Below, in pieces: positions 8,962 through 17,862 of a stretch of DNA of 64,000 nucleotides. The notes under the pieces were generated by a model. It made no database searches and was not told the origin of the DNA. It was given only the letters and a program-made list of their open reading frames with translations. This DNA comes from Janthinobacterium lividum (GTDB lineage: Bacteria > Pseudomonadota > Gammaproteobacteria > Burkholderiales > Burkholderiaceae_D): assembly GCF_023509035.1 (NCBI RefSeq), contig NZ_CP075583.1, forward strand, positions 310,001 to 374,000. The letters run 5' to 3'. Made by a program: the position numbers and the translations under genes. Position 1 is the stretch's first letter. Every line of letters starts with the position of its first letter.

Positions 8962-11206
8962 ACGGCAGCTTGCGCAGGCGCTTGCCCGTCAGGGCGAACA
9001 GCGCATTGGCGAAGGCGGGCGCCAGCGGCGGCACGCCCGGCTCGCCCATGCCCGTCGGCGCATCGCCCGACGGCACCAGGTGCACCTCGATCACCGGCAT
9101 GTCAGGCATGCGCGGCACCGGATAGTCGCCGAAGTTCTGCTGCTCCACCACGCCATCCTTGAGCGTGATGGCCGCGCCGGGAATGGTCATGCCCAGCGCC
9201 ATCAGCGCGGCGCCCTGCACTTGCGCCTCGATCGTCAAGGGGTTGACGGCCAGGTTGCAATGCACGCCCGCCCACACCTGGTGCAGCTTGGGCGCGCCCT
9301 CGACCACGGACGCCGTCACCACGTAGGCGACCACGGAATTGAACGATTCATGCATGGCCACGCCCCAGGCCTGTCCCTTCGGCAGCTTCTTCTTGCCATA
9401 ACCGGACTTGGCGACGGCCAGGTCCAGCGCGGCGATGTGGCGCGTGTGCTTGGCGTCGATCAGCTGCTTGCGGTAGGCGACGGGGTCCATCTTCGCCACG
9501 TGCGCCGCTTCGTCGATCAGGGTTTCCATGACGAAGGCCGTATGCGTCGAGCCGACGGAGCGCCACCACAGCACGGGCACGTTCGCCTTGGCCGTATGCA
9601 CGGACAGTTTCATCGGCAGGGTGTACGGCTCGCCCATGCCTTCGACCATGGTGCCGTCGACGCCATTTTTCACCATGAACGCTTCGAACGGCGTGCCGGC
9701 CAAGATGGACTGTCCCACGATGGTATGGTCCCAGGCGAGAATTTTCCCTTTGGCGTCGAGGCCGATCTGCGCGCGGTGCACATGCGACGGCCGGTAGTAG
9801 CCGCCCTTGATGTCATCCTCGCGGCTCCACATCAGCTTCAATGGACCGCTCTTGCCCGCCGCCCGATAAGCCTTGGCAACGTTGACGGCTTCAACCACGT
9901 AGTCGGAGGACGGCACGGCGCGCCGACCGAAGCCGCCGCCGGCCATCATCGTGTGCAGGGTCACCTGCTCGGGTTTCAGGCCGGAGGTAACCGCGATGGC
10001 CGCCTGGTCGCCCGTCTGGAATTGCGAGCCCACCCACATCGTGCATTTGTCGGCTTGCAGGTCGACGACGCAGTTGAGCGGTTCCATCGGCGCGTGCGCC
10101 AGGTAGGGGAATTCGTAGACGGCTTCGATCTTTTTCGGCGCCTTGGACAATGCGGCGACATCGAAGGCGCGCGCCACCGTACCCGGCGTTTTCGCCAGCG
10201 CCTTGAAGGCCGCCAGCTGTTTGACGCTACTGACCTTTTCCACGGCGCTCGTGTCCCATTCGATCACCAGCGCGTCGCGTCCCTGCTTGGCGGGCCAGTA
10301 GCCGTCGGCGATGACGGCCACGCCGCTGCCACCACGGTCGGTCTTCACTTCCAGCACGTCGAGCACGCCCTTGATGGCCTTGGCCTTGCTGGCGTCGAAT
10401 TTCGCCACCTTGGCACCAAACACGGGCGGCCGCGCCACCATGGCCACTTTCGCGCCAGGCGGCTTGAAGTCGATGCCAAACTGCTGTTTTCCCGTGGACT
10501 TGGCGGCCGCGTCGAGGCGTTTCACGGGCTTGCCGATGATGACAAATTCGCGCGGGTCTTTCAGCTTGACGGTGGTGGGCACGGGTTGACGCATGGCCGC
10601 GTCGGCAAGTTCGCCATACGTCGCCTTTTGTCCGCCGGGGCCATACAGCACGCCCTTGGCGGCCCGTACCTGGTCGGGATTGACTTTCCACTGCGCGGCA
10701 GCGGCGCCCACCAGCATGGCGCGCGCCTTGGCGCCGATTTCGCGGTACTGCGTAAAGGAATGGGCGATGCTGCCAGAGCCGCCCGTCATCTGCATGCCGT
10801 AGGCGGCATCCTTGTATTGTTCCCCGGCGGGCGCCAGCGCGCCGTGCACCAGACGCCAGTCGGCGTCGAGTTCCTCGGCGATCAGCATGGGCAAGCTCGT
10901 TTGCACGCCCTGGCCGAATTCCAGCCGATTCACCTGCACCGTCACCGTGTTATCGGGAGCGATGTGCAAAAAGGCGTTCGGCGCATACGCGGGCTTGGCG
11001 GGCGCGGCATCGGCCGCCATGGCCAGCTTGCCTGCGCCCGGCAGGAAAAAGCCCAGCATCAAGCCGCCGCCCGCCACCGCGCCGGCCTTCATGAAACCGC
11101 GCCGCGACACGCCATCGGCAAGCGCCACCGGCGCCGATGCCAGCGCCGCGCCCAGGGTCACTCCGCCATGCTGCAATGCTTCCTGATTCAACCATTCGAT
11201 ACGCAT
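8942..11206 (-). CDS. Molybdopterin-dependent aldehyde/isoquinoline oxidoreductase, large subunit
   Basis: Xanthine dehydrogenase family catalytic subunit, 754 aa, of the IorB type. An internal twin-arginine-like segment (SRRGFMKAG near residue 34, followed by a hydrophobic stretch) suggests Tat-dependent export. Mo-cofactor motifs include GGGFGRRAVPSSDYV, and GEPGVPP near residue 722 contains the conserved catalytic Glu. The 2Fe-2S partner is immediately upstream (10 nt), and a MocA-like maturation protein overlaps downstream. The substrate cannot be told from sequence. No cytochrome c subunit is encoded nearby, although many IorAB-type enzymes use one. Confidence 0.9.
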   Translation of the reverse strand: MRIEWLNQEALQHGGVTLGAALASAPVALADGVSRRGFMKAGAVAGGGLMLGFFLPGAGKLAMAADAAPAKPAYAPNAFLHIAPDNTVTVQVNRLEFGQGVQTSLPMLIAEELDADWRLVHGALAPAGEQYKDAAYGMQMTGGSGSIAHSFTQYREIGAKARAMLVGAAAAQWKVNPDQVRAAKGVLYGPGGQKATYGELADAAMRQPVPTTVKLKDPREFVIIGKPVKRLDAAAKSTGKQQFGIDFKPPGAKVAMVARPPVFGAKVAKFDASKAKAIKGVLDVLEVKTDRGGSGVAVIADGYWPAKQGRDALVIEWDTSAVEKVSSVKQLAAFKALAKTPGTVARAFDVAALSKAPKKIEAVYEFPYLAHAPMEPLNCVVDLQADKCTMWVGSQFQTGDQAAIAVTSGLKPEQVTLHTMMAGGGFGRRAVPSSDYVVEAVNVAKAYRAAGKSGPLKLMWSREDDIKGGYYRPSHVHRAQIGLDAKGKILAWDHTIVGQSILAGTPFEAFMVKNGVDGTMVEGMGEPYTLPMKLSVHTAKANVPVLWWRSVGSTHTAFVMETLIDEAAHVAKMDPVAYRKQLIDAKHTRHIAALDLAVAKSGYGKKKLPKGQAWGVAMHESFNSVVAYVVTASVVEGAPKLHQVWAGVHCNLAVNPLTIEAQVQGAALMALGMTIPGAAITLKDGVVEQQNFGDYPVPRMPDMPVIEVHLVPSGDAPTGMGEPGVPPLAPAFANALFALTGKRLRKLPFDLAAA

Positions 11207-11216
11207 GTCGCTCTCC

Positions 11217-11674
11217 TCAGGCCAGGGTCTTGGCCGCGTCCTTGATGGCTGCGCGGATCCGTTGATAGGTGCCGCAGCGACAGATATTGCCGCTCATGGC
11301 GCCGTCGATGTCTGCATCGCTGGGCGCCTTGTTGGTGCGCAGCAGCGCCGTGGCGCTCATCACCTGGCCGCTTTGACAGTAGCCGCATTGCGGCACGTCG
11401 TGGCGCACCCACGCCGCCTGCACGGCCTTGCCCACCTGGTCGTTTTCCATCGCTTCGATGGTGGTGATCTTTGCGCGCCGACCGAGGAAATCGGCGTGAT
11501 GCACGAGCGGATAGGCTGGCCGTCGAGGTGCACCGTACAGGCGCCACACAGGGCCGCGCCGCAACCGAATTTGGTGCCCGTCATGTTCAGGTTATCGCGC
11601 AACGCCCACAGGATGGGCGTGGAAGGATCGGCGTCGACCTGCGTGTCGCGTCCGTTGATATTCAAGGTAATCAT
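11217..11674 (-). pseudogene. 2Fe-2S subunit of molybdenum hydroxylase, split by a one-base deletion
   Basis: The first part, from ATG 11674, encodes a plant-type 2Fe-2S domain ([17 protein letters not shown]). The second part, in another frame, encodes the helical 2Fe-2S domain ([20 protein letters not shown]). Both cluster sites are complete. The frame breaks near 11470-11490, at the link between SSVG and ITTIEA; adding one base there restores a normal 152-aa IorA-like protein. The total length of 458 nt equals 3n+2. It is either a recent inactivating mutation or a sequence error. The product would deliver electrons from the large subunit encoded just downstream. Confidence 0.85.
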
Positions 11675-11749
11675 CTGCTGCTTCCCCTTTTTTGGATTGT
11701 TATGGCGTCTACAAACAACACTTGATGATACGACAGCGAAAAAAAGTGC

Positions 11750-11778
11750 AAAAAAAAGCGCGCCTTGCGAGGGCGCGC
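11750..11778 (-). terminator. Rho-independent terminator after dsbC-like gene
   Basis: GCGCGCC 11758-11764 pairs with GGCGCGC 11772-11778. On the minus strand the stem is followed by eight T (11757-11750). Confidence 0.85.
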
Positions 11779-11806
11779 CGTCCAGCCTTCCTGGCGACAG
11801 CCCGGA

Positions 11807-12523
11807 TTACTTAAGGGTCGAGAATTTCTGTTCCAGCGTTTTCGCATCGACTGCGCCCGGAATGCGGCTGCCGTCGGCAAAGAAGATGGCAGGGGTGCCC
11901 GAGACGCGCAATTGCTGGCCCAGGGCCAGGATTTTTTCATGCGGATTAGCGCAAGTGGCGGCCACCGTGGCTGGCGCCTTGCCGTTCAACATCCAGTCAT
12001 CCCAGGCCTTGTTGCGGTCCGGTGCGCACCAGACATTGCGCGACTTGACGATGGAATCAGGCGACAGGATGTTGTACATGAAGGTGTAGACGGTGACGTT
12101 GTCGATTTCCTTCAGCGCGTTCTGGCGGAAGCGCTTGCAATAGCCGCAGTTCGGATCTTCGAATACGGCGATCACGCGCTTGCCATTGCCCTTGACGGTC
12201 TTCATGGCGGAATCGAGCGGCAGGTCGGAAAACTTGATGCGGTTGACTTCGTCCAGGCGCACCTTGGTCAGGTCTTGCGACGTCTTGGCATCGAAGACGT
12301 GGCCGACGAACAGGTATTGCGCGGCCTTGTCCGTGTACAGGATATCGCCGCCCGTACGCACTTCGTACAGACCACCGTATGGGGTTTCCTTGACCGAATC
12401 GACCTTGGCGCCTTCGCCCAGGCGCGGTTCGATCAGCTTTTTGATGTTCGCTTCCGTCGGCGTTTCCGCGCCGGCGCACGACATCATCAGGCCCGAGGCC
12501 AGCACCAATGCGATTCTGCTCAT
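11807..12523 (-). CDS. DsbC-type thiol:disulfide interchange protein
   Basis: Periplasmic disulfide isomerase/reductase of 238 aa. It has an N-terminal hydrophobic signal (SRIALVLASGLMMSCAGA), a dimerisation domain, and a thioredoxin domain with active site CGYC at residues 126-129, followed by the cis-Pro loop SGTPAIFF. A second Cys pair lies further on (VWCAP, AATC), as in DsbC. ATG 12523 is taken, but GGAG sits 8 nt before GTG 12532, which could be the true start three codons earlier. An MMSC sequence could act as a lipobox. DsbD and DsbA are not nearby. Confidence 0.88.
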   Translation of the reverse strand: MSRIALVLASGLMMSCAGAETPTEANIKKLIEPRLGEGAKVDSVKETPYGGLYEVRTGGDILYTDKAAQYLFVGHVFDAKTSQDLTKVRLDEVNRIKFSDLPLDSAMKTVKGNGKRVIAVFEDPNCGYCKRFRQNALKEIDNVTVYTFMYNILSPDSIVKSRNVWCAPDRNKAWDDWMLNGKAPATVAATCANPHEKILALGQQLRVSGTPAIFFADGSRIPGAVDAKTLEQKFSTLK

Positions 12524-12604
12524 TTTTATCACTATCACTTCTCCACTTGAAACGCCTGGCTGAACTGGCACCTGGCCCCTGGCCCGACGTCGTTATCTCT
12601 TTGA

Positions 12605-12635
12605 CAAAACGATCGCCGCAGACCAGCTGCGGCGA
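12605..12635 (-). terminator. Hairpin terminator after UbiH-family gene
   Basis: TCGCCGCAG 12613-12621 pairs perfectly with CTGCGGCGA 12627-12635 around loop ACCAG. A short TTTT follows on the minus strand at 12608-12605. It lies between the stop at 12690 and the dsbC-like start. Confidence 0.65.
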
Positions 12636-12689
12636 CCTTGAATTTTCACTACTGCCATTATCCGGCGATATCTTAAGATTCGCTGATAT

Positions 12690-13928
12690 TTACTGATGTC
12701 CCAACGCGTGAGAAATCATTTTTCGCTTCAGGGCCGGCAATTTATCCAGCAAGTTTAATCCCAAATTGCGAACCACGCGCAACGGCTCCAGATCGGTGCC
12801 GAACAAACGCGCCAGGCCATCGGTGGCCAACTGCATCAGCAGCACGTCTTCCTTGCGTGCGCGGGCATAGCGGGCCAGCACGCGTTCATCGCCAATGCCG
12901 CGGTGCGCTTCGCGCTCGGCGATCGTCTTGACCAGCTGCGCCACGTCGGCAAAGCCCAGGTTCATGCCGTGGCCGGCCATCGGGTGCACCACGTGGGCCG
13001 CGTCACCCACCAGGGCCACGCGCGGCGCCACCATGGCGTGCGGGCGCATCAGGGTCAGGGGAAACGCGCGCACCAGTTCCGGCTGCAACGGCGTGAGTTT
13101 ACCCAGTTTGTCGTGGCAGTATGCGGCCAGGCGCGCGGCCAGGGCGTCGGCCGATTCGGCCATCAAGGTGTCGGCCAGCGCATCGGGCGCCGACCAGACC
13201 AGCGAGACGCGGTCGCCCGGCAGCGGCAGCAGCGCGACGATGCCTTCGCTGCCCGTAAACCATTGGTGGGCCGCGCCATGGTGCGGCTTTTCGCAGGCGA
13301 AGTTGCTGACCACGCCGCGCTGGCCATACGAGCGGTAATCGAGGCCGATGTCGCACTGGCCCCGCACCCACGATTGGGCGCCGTCCGCGCCCACCACCAA
13401 TGCGCAGGTGATGGTGTCGCCGCCATCGAGGTGCACGATGGCCGAGTCGTTCGTCCATTCCAGGCGGCTGGCGCGGCCCTGCAGCACGCTGACGTTCGGC
13501 GCGAATTTCAGGGCGGCGTCCAGCGCCTGGCCCAGGTTGCGGTCTTCGATGATCCACGCCAGGGTGCCCACATGGGCGCCGTAGGCGTCGAAACCGAGTC
13601 CGCCCGCCTGCGCGCCGTCGCCGTTGACCAGCATGGCGTCGACGGGCGCCACCCTGTCGGCCGCCAAAGCGCCCCATACCTTCAGCGACGACAGCAGCTG
13701 GTGCGCCGTGTGATTGAGCGCATACACGCGCACATCCCAGCTGGCTTCGACCGGCTTGGCGGAGGAAGTGGATGCGGGCGGACTCACCGGGGATAACAGG
13801 GTGACGCTTTGTCCTGCCTGGGCAAACGCCAGCGCCGTGGTTTTCGCGATGGCGCCATTGCCGACGATGCAAACGTCGCTGTGGCTATGCATGAAGCGCC
13901 GCATGGTAGGGGGAGTGGGACTGTTCAT
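12690..13928 (-). CDS. UbiH/UbiF-family FAD-dependent hydroxylase
   Basis: Flavoprotein aromatic hydroxylase of 412 aa, of the type that adds hydroxyls to the ubiquinone ring. The FAD GxGxxA motif (VGNGAIAKTTALAFA) is near residue 22, and the UbiH signature VALVGDAAHVVHPMAGHGMN is near residue 300. Which ring position it modifies is not clear. A TATAAT lies on the minus strand at 13940-13935, only 7 nt before ATG 13928, so the transcript would be leaderless or translation begins at ATG 13904 or 13892. It lies 8 codons or more from the LLM gene and precedes the dsbC-like gene. Confidence 0.88.
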   Translation of the reverse strand: MNSPTPPTMRRFMHSHSDVCIVGNGAIAKTTALAFAQAGQSVTLLSPVSPPASTSSAKPVEASWDVRVYALNHTAHQLLSSLKVWGALAADRVAPVDAMLVNGDGAQAGGLGFDAYGAHVGTLAWIIEDRNLGQALDAALKFAPNVSVLQGRASRLEWTNDSAIVHLDGGDTITCALVVGADGAQSWVRGQCDIGLDYRSYGQRGVVSNFACEKPHHGAAHQWFTGSEGIVALLPLPGDRVSLVWSAPDALADTLMAESADALAARLAAYCHDKLGKLTPLQPELVRAFPLTLMRPHAMVAPRVALVGDAAHVVHPMAGHGMNLGFADVAQLVKTIAEREAHRGIGDERVLARYARARKEDVLLMQLATDGLARLFGTDLEPLRVVRNLGLNLLDKLPALKRKMISHALGHQ

Positions 13929-13994
13929 GCGGCCATTATAGCGTTTGCCCCACCCTTTTCAGATAGTCCGGAAGTACAGGACGCGTGCCCCAGG

Positions 13995-14925
13995 TCAAGC
14001 GGCGCCATGAAATACTGGCAACACGTAGTCCGCGATCTCCTGCAGCGTCTCGTCCAGCGGGCGGCGGTTCTGCCGAAGTTGCAAGCCGATGTGCTGCACG
14101 CCGGCCGCGCGCATCGCCTGCAATTCCGCGATCAGGCCATCGCGCCCCGTGCGCCCGCCGAAGCGGAAACGCTGCAGCGGCAAGTTCGGATCTGCATCCA
14201 GGTCCAGGTGGATGAAGCTGACATACGGCTTGTCGCCCCCGGCCACGGCGCGCCATTGCGCCGCACGCCGCGCATGGTCGTCCGGCGTGCCCGGATAGGC
14301 AAGCCAGCCATCCATCTGCGCGCCGATCCAGGCGGGCGACTGCTGCGCCAGCCCCGCCACCAGCAGTGGCAGGGGCGCGGCCGGCTTGGGCAGCAGACGG
14401 ATGCCGGGTGGCAGGCGCATCTCGCCCCAGTCGCGCAGCATGGCGACCTGCTCGCGAAAGGCGCCGCCGCGCTGGTCGAAGTCGCGGCCAAACACGGGAT
14501 ATTCGACGGGCCGGTCGCCGCTGGCCACGCCCAATAGCAGGCGCCCGCCGCTCAGCTGGTCGACGCTGGCCGCCGCCTTCAAGGTCAATACGGGTTCGCG
14601 CAGCGGCAGCACCACGGCGGCCGTGCCCAGCAGGATGTTCTCGGTGATGCCGGCCAGGTAGCCGAGGTAAAGTAAACACCTCGAATACCTGCGCCGCATC
14701 GCCGAATGACGGGTCGTACAGGGGCACGTCGCGCAGCCACAGCGCGCGGAAACCCAGGCGGTCGGCCAGCTTTGCCAGTACCGCATGCTGTTTCAGGTCC
14801 GGTTCGCCCGGCACGCGGCCGGACGCCGCATTCGCCTGGCGCCCCAGGGATGACCAGTCATTGTCGAGCGGCAGTTCCAGGCCAATACTGAAACCACCCT
14901 GCCCCAGCTTCGTCATGGCGCCCAT
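13995..14925 (-). pseudogene. LLM-class flavin-dependent oxidoreductase, split by a one-base insertion
   Basis: Luciferase-like monooxygenase family (F420/FMN TIM barrel). The N-terminal frame from ATG 14925 runs through LWLRDVPLYDPSFGDAAQVFEVFT. The rest (YLGYLAGITENILLGTAV-type core, SGGRLLLGVASGDRP) is in another frame ending at 13995. The break is in the AAA run at 14669-14671 (TTT on the coding strand); removing one base joins the halves into a normal 309-aa protein. Total length is 3n+1. The start lies 1 nt after the dkgB stop, so the two are probably cotranscribed. The substrate is unknown. Confidence 0.85.
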
Positions 14926-14926
14926 A

Positions 14927-15751
14927 TCAGTCCCACTGCGGCGCCAGGCCGTCCGGGTTGGCCAGGCGTTCGCCCCGCTCCAGGGTCGCCATCTGCGCCA
15001 TCTCGTCCGGCGACAGGGTGATGCGCTGGAAATGCAGGTTCGCTTCCAGGTTGGCGCGTTTGGTCGACGACGGGATCACGGCAAAGCCCTGCTGCAGCGA
15101 CCAGCTCAGAGCAACCTGCGCCGGCGTCACGCCGTGTTTGGCGGCAATGGCGGCGATCACTGGGTCCGCGACCACCTTGCCATAGGCGAGCGGCATGTAG
15201 GCCGTGATATGGATGCCCTGGCTGCGCGCAAAATCAATCACCTTGCGGTTTTGCAGGAAGGGGTGGATCTCGACCTGCTGCGTGGCGATTTCTGTTACGC
15301 CCACCGTATCAATGGCTTGCCGCAGCTGCGCATTCGTGAAATTCGACACGCCGATAGCCTTGGTCAGCCCCTGCGCCTTGGCGTCCGCCAGCGCCGCCAT
15401 GTAGTCGGCGACGGGAATGGCGTCCTGCGGCGACGGCCAGTGGATCAGGGTCAGGTCCAGTTGTTCCAGCTGCAGCTTGTGCAGGCTGTCTTTCAGGCTG
15501 GGAATGAGTTTGTCGCGCTGCAGATTGTCGATCCATATCTTGGTGGTGACGAACAGGTCGTCGCGCGGGACGGCGCTGGCGGCAATCGCCTGGCCCACTT
15601 CGGCTTCATTGCCATAGATTTGCGCCGTATCGATGTGGCGGTAGCCGACGTCCAGGCCCGTGGTGACGGAGTCGATGACGACCTGCCCCTGCAGGCGGAA
15701 AGTGCCCAGGCCGATGGCGGGGATGGCGGCGTGATTGGTGGTGGCGTTCAT
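14927..15751 (-). CDS. dkgB: 2,5-diketo-D-gluconate reductase B-like aldo/keto reductase
   Basis: NADPH-dependent aldo/keto reductase of 274 aa. It follows E. coli DkgB closely in order of motifs: AIGLGTFRL, the catalytic tetrad Asp in [13 protein letters not shown] (Asp and Tyr), Lys in TTKIW and His in LTLIHWPSP, then VIPSSTKR and the terminal GLAPQWD. The physiological role is probably methylglyoxal and related aldehyde reduction. ATG 15751 is chosen because AGAGG lies 8 nt upstream. It leads into the LLM oxidoreductase gene with a 1-nt gap. Confidence 0.9.
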   Translation of the reverse strand: MNATTNHAAIPAIGLGTFRLQGQVVIDSVTTGLDVGYRHIDTAQIYGNEAEVGQAIAASAVPRDDLFVTTKIWIDNLQRDKLIPSLKDSLHKLQLEQLDLTLIHWPSPQDAIPVADYMAALADAKAQGLTKAIGVSNFTNAQLRQAIDTVGVTEIATQQVEIHPFLQNRKVIDFARSQGIHITAYMPLAYGKVVADPVIAAIAAKHGVTPAQVALSWSLQQGFAVIPSSTKRANLEANLHFQRITLSPDEMAQMATLERGERLANPDGLAPQWD

Positions 15752-15899
15752 GCGGTAGTCCTCTCGAGTCAGTAACGATGACCACACTATGCGCCCATCC
15801 TTTGTTGAGAAAAATACCGTTTATATCAAATCATATTTGATCCGCAGGCAAGTAATGTAATACCAATTCGGGAAATACAGGAAAAATCGCAGCCGGCTC

Positions 15900-15927
15900 T
15901 TGCATTCGCGTTTTGGTCTGCTATAAT
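15900..15927 (+). promoter_or_regulatory. Sigma-70-type promoter of tRNA-Phe copy 1
   Basis: TTGCAT at 15900-15905, 16-nt spacer, and consensus TATAAT at 15922-15927, ending 10 nt before the tRNA. A nearly identical -10 region precedes the second copy at 25243. Confidence 0.75.
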
Positions 15928-15937
15928 TCGCCACCTT

Positions 15938-16013
15938 GGCCTGGTAGCTCAGTCGGTAGAGCAGAGGATTGAAAATCCTTGTGTCGGTGGTTCGATTCCG
16001 CCCCGGGCCACCA
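15938..16013 (+). tRNA. tRNA-Phe (GAA), copy 1
   Basis: 76-nt cloverleaf with encoded CCA. The acceptor stem is GGCCTGG with CCGGGCC (one G-U), the D-arm is GCTC/GAGC, the anticodon loop TTGAAAA contains GAA, and the T-arm includes GGTTCGATTCC. It is identical over its full length to the copy at 25243-25318. Confidence 0.98.
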
Positions 16014-16031
16014 AGAATTCGTTTCACGTTC

Positions 16032-16059
16032 AAAAACGCCACCTTCGGGTGGCGTTTTT
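16032..16059 (+). terminator. Terminator of tRNA-Phe copy 1
   Basis: ACGCCACC 16036-16043, TTCG tetraloop, GGTGGCGT 16048-16055, then T residues to 16059. The same hairpin follows the second tRNA-Phe gene. Confidence 0.88.
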
Positions 16060-16086
16060 GTTTGTGGCGCTGTTTGTGCCGCACAC

Positions 16087-16109
16087 AAAAACGGGCCGTT
16101 TCCGGCCCG
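16087..16109 (-). terminator. Terminator of the DUF2058 gene
   Basis: CGGGCC 16092-16097 pairs with GGCCCG 16104-16109. On the minus strand the stem is followed by five T (16091-16087). It stands back to back with the tRNA-Phe terminator. Confidence 0.75.
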
Positions 16110-16154
16110 CTCGCTATCATCATCCGACGCACCTGGCGCCGGGCAATCACCCAC

Positions 16155-16694
16155 TTACCACATCAAATCATCGGGAATCTGGAACGCTGCGTATGGATCG
16201 TCCTCATCCACTTCCGTGCTGGCCTGTTTCACGCGCACGACGATGGCGGGATCGCGTTCGGCGATCTTGTCGGCGATGATGCGGGGCACCAGTTCCACGG
16301 CCCCGCCCAGGCAAACGATCACCAGGCGGCCCGCCACCAAGTGGGCTTGCACGGCGGCCGTCACGTAGATGCGCTCGATTTTGTTGTTGAACGTGAAGTT
16401 ATACGGCACGTCGCCGTTATTGCCCTTGCTCTGGCGGTTCTTTTGCACCATTTGCGCAATCTGCGCCACGATGGCCTTCTGGTTGGCGGCCGCATCGCGC
16501 TGGGCGTTCAGTTCACGCGCGCGTTCCGCGTTCTTGCGCTGGGTCTCGAGCGCGGCCAGGCGCACCTCGTCGACACTTTGCGTGCCGCTCTTGCGCTCGT
16601 CCTTTTTTTGCTTGCTCTTGTCCTGGTTGGCCAGCTTGACCTTCTTCTTGTCGACCAGGCCGGCCTTTAAAAACTGCTCTTGCAACGAGACCAT
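16155..16694 (-). CDS. DUF2058 (YaiL-type) protein
   Basis: 179-aa soluble protein. It starts MVSLQEQFLKAGLVDKKK, continues with a long charged, Lys/Gln/Arg-rich helical region to about residue 90, then a compact C-terminal part (YNFTFNNKIERIYVT, IVCLGG) ending YAAFQIPDDLMW. This arrangement is typical of DUF2058 proteins related to E. coli YaiL, proposed as nucleoprotein/polynucleotide-associated enzymes; function is not established. ATG 16694 has GGAG 7 nt upstream. The longer upstream frame is not coding-like. Confidence 0.88.
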   Translation of the reverse strand: MVSLQEQFLKAGLVDKKKVKLANQDKSKQKKDERKSGTQSVDEVRLAALETQRKNAERARELNAQRDAAANQKAIVAQIAQMVQKNRQSKGNNGDVPYNFTFNNKIERIYVTAAVQAHLVAGRLVIVCLGGAVELVPRIIADKIAERDPAIVVRVKQASTEVDEDDPYAAFQIPDDLMW

Positions 16695-16958
16695 AACTAC
16701 TCCGTATTGAAGGTGCGCCGGCCAAGGCAGCGGCATCGGCCGGTGGAAAGACGCTAGCATAGCAAAAAACAGGGGCGCTGCCGCCGCAACATGGCTGCCC
16801 GGGCCAGTTGGCGAGCGCCTGGCGCCTGACAGTAACAAAAAGACACACTCGAGTGGAAATTTTGTTGATAAATGTCATATAGTTAGTTACGTTCTGCATA
16901 TCGGCTTCGCTGCCGGTTGCATGCCCCCTTCCACTGACTGCGTCTACAAGGATTTGCC

Positions 16959-17264
16959 ATGAAACAATTAATCGCCCTTTGCATCGCTGCCGCATTTGCC
17001 AGCACCGCCTTTGCCGCCGCACCGGAAGCGGCCCCCGTCGCCAAAACGGCGCAACAGTCAAAAATGACCACCTGCAATGCGGACGCCGCCGGCAAGAAAG
17101 GCGATGAGCGCAAAACCTTCATGAAAGAATGCCTGAGCGCCAAGCCGGCACCGGCCATGACGCAGCAAAACAAGATGAAGGCGTGCAATGTGGACGCCAA
17201 GGACATGAAGGGCGACGCCCGCAAGGCATTCATGAAAGAATGCTTGAGCGCGCCAAAGAAATAA
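16959..17264 (+). CDS. Small exported protein with two PsiF repeats
   Basis: 101 aa with a clear signal peptide (MKQLIALCIAAAFASTAFA). The mature part contains two copies of a 30-residue PsiF repeat: QQSKMTTCNADA...RKTFMKECLSA and QQNKMKACNVDA...RKAFMKECLSA. Each has two cysteines, probably disulfide-bonded in the periplasm. E. coli PsiF is phosphate-starvation inducible, but its function is unknown. Monocistronic: its own terminator follows at 17291. Confidence 0.88.
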   Translation: MKQLIALCIAAAFASTAFAAAPEAAPVAKTAQQSKMTTCNADAAGKKGDERKTFMKECLSAKPAPAMTQQNKMKACNVDAKDMKGDARKAFMKECLSAPKK

Positions 17265-17290
17265 GCGCCGGATAGCGTTTCACCCACAGC

Positions 17291-17316
17291 GCCAGCCGAA
17301 AGGCTGGCTTTTTTTT
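17291..17316 (+). terminator. Terminator of the PsiF-repeat gene
   Basis: GCCAGCC 17291-17297, GAAA loop, GGCTGGC 17302-17308, then eight T to 17316. Confidence 0.9.
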
Positions 17317-17338
17317 GTTCCAAAAATGGAGTTCGCTC

Positions 17339-17749
17339 TTGCCCTATCGCCTGCCCCCTTCCTCTGCCAGCAGCCTGCTGGCCACCGCCTGCCTCGCCAT
17401 CCTCTTGCCAGGCTGTCACACGGCCACGCCGGCGCCCCTTTCTACACTGGCCGTGCGCGTGCCGGCCAGCATGCCGGCCGGCTGCCCCCCGCCATCCTGG
17501 CCCCTGGGCGAGAAACGGCGCGGTGCCCAGGGCAGGGTCACGCTGCACTTCACGGTAGAAGCGGACGGCAAGGTCAGCCAAGCGGCGGTCATCCGCTCCA
17601 GTGGCTATCCAGCCCTCGATCAGGCGGCCCGCGATGCGCTGGCCAAATGCGTCTTCCAGCCTGAAACGCTGGACGGCAAGCCCGTCGCCAGCAAGGTGAT
17701 CATGCCCTACCAATGGATCAATGAATCCGTCGACAAGACTGACCGCTGA
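17339..17749 (+). CDS. TonB-family C-terminal-domain lipoprotein
   Basis: 136-aa protein. A signal segment (SSLLATACLAILLPGC) ends in a lipobox-like LLPGC. The rest is a TonB C-terminal-type domain: GRVTLHFTVEADGKVSQAAVIRSSG, then LDQAARDALAKCVFQPE, ending in PYQWIN. There is no Pro-rich linker or ExbBD neighbour. I chose TTG 17339 because GGAG sits 7 nt upstream; a TTG at 17315 in the same frame falls inside the terminator T-run. It may help outer-membrane receptor energisation or be a structural relative; the role is unknown. Confidence 0.72.
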   Translation: MPYRLPPSSASSLLATACLAILLPGCHTATPAPLSTLAVRVPASMPAGCPPPSWPLGEKRRGAQGRVTLHFTVEADGKVSQAAVIRSSGYPALDQAARDALAKCVFQPETLDGKPVASKVIMPYQWINESVDKTDR

Positions 17750-17862
17750 ACGCCGGCAATCATGCTTAATGATCAAGATGACATGGAGAAAGATAACGCG
17801 TAGTATTTAATCAACCTACTGTTCAGTACGGTTACACGGCATTCTGGAGAAAGGACGGCAGC

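Noticed and set aside
8648..11245. Very long plus-strand ORF of 865 codons
   Set aside because: It is exactly antisense to the molybdopterin large subunit and MocA-like gene. Composition is His/Arg/Gly-rich noise typical of antisense high-GC frames; no motif or ribosome site.
15938..16013. tRNA-Phe as an integration site for an island
   Set aside because: No integrase, no direct repeat of the tRNA 3' end other than the second complete gene, and normal chromosomal genes on both sides.
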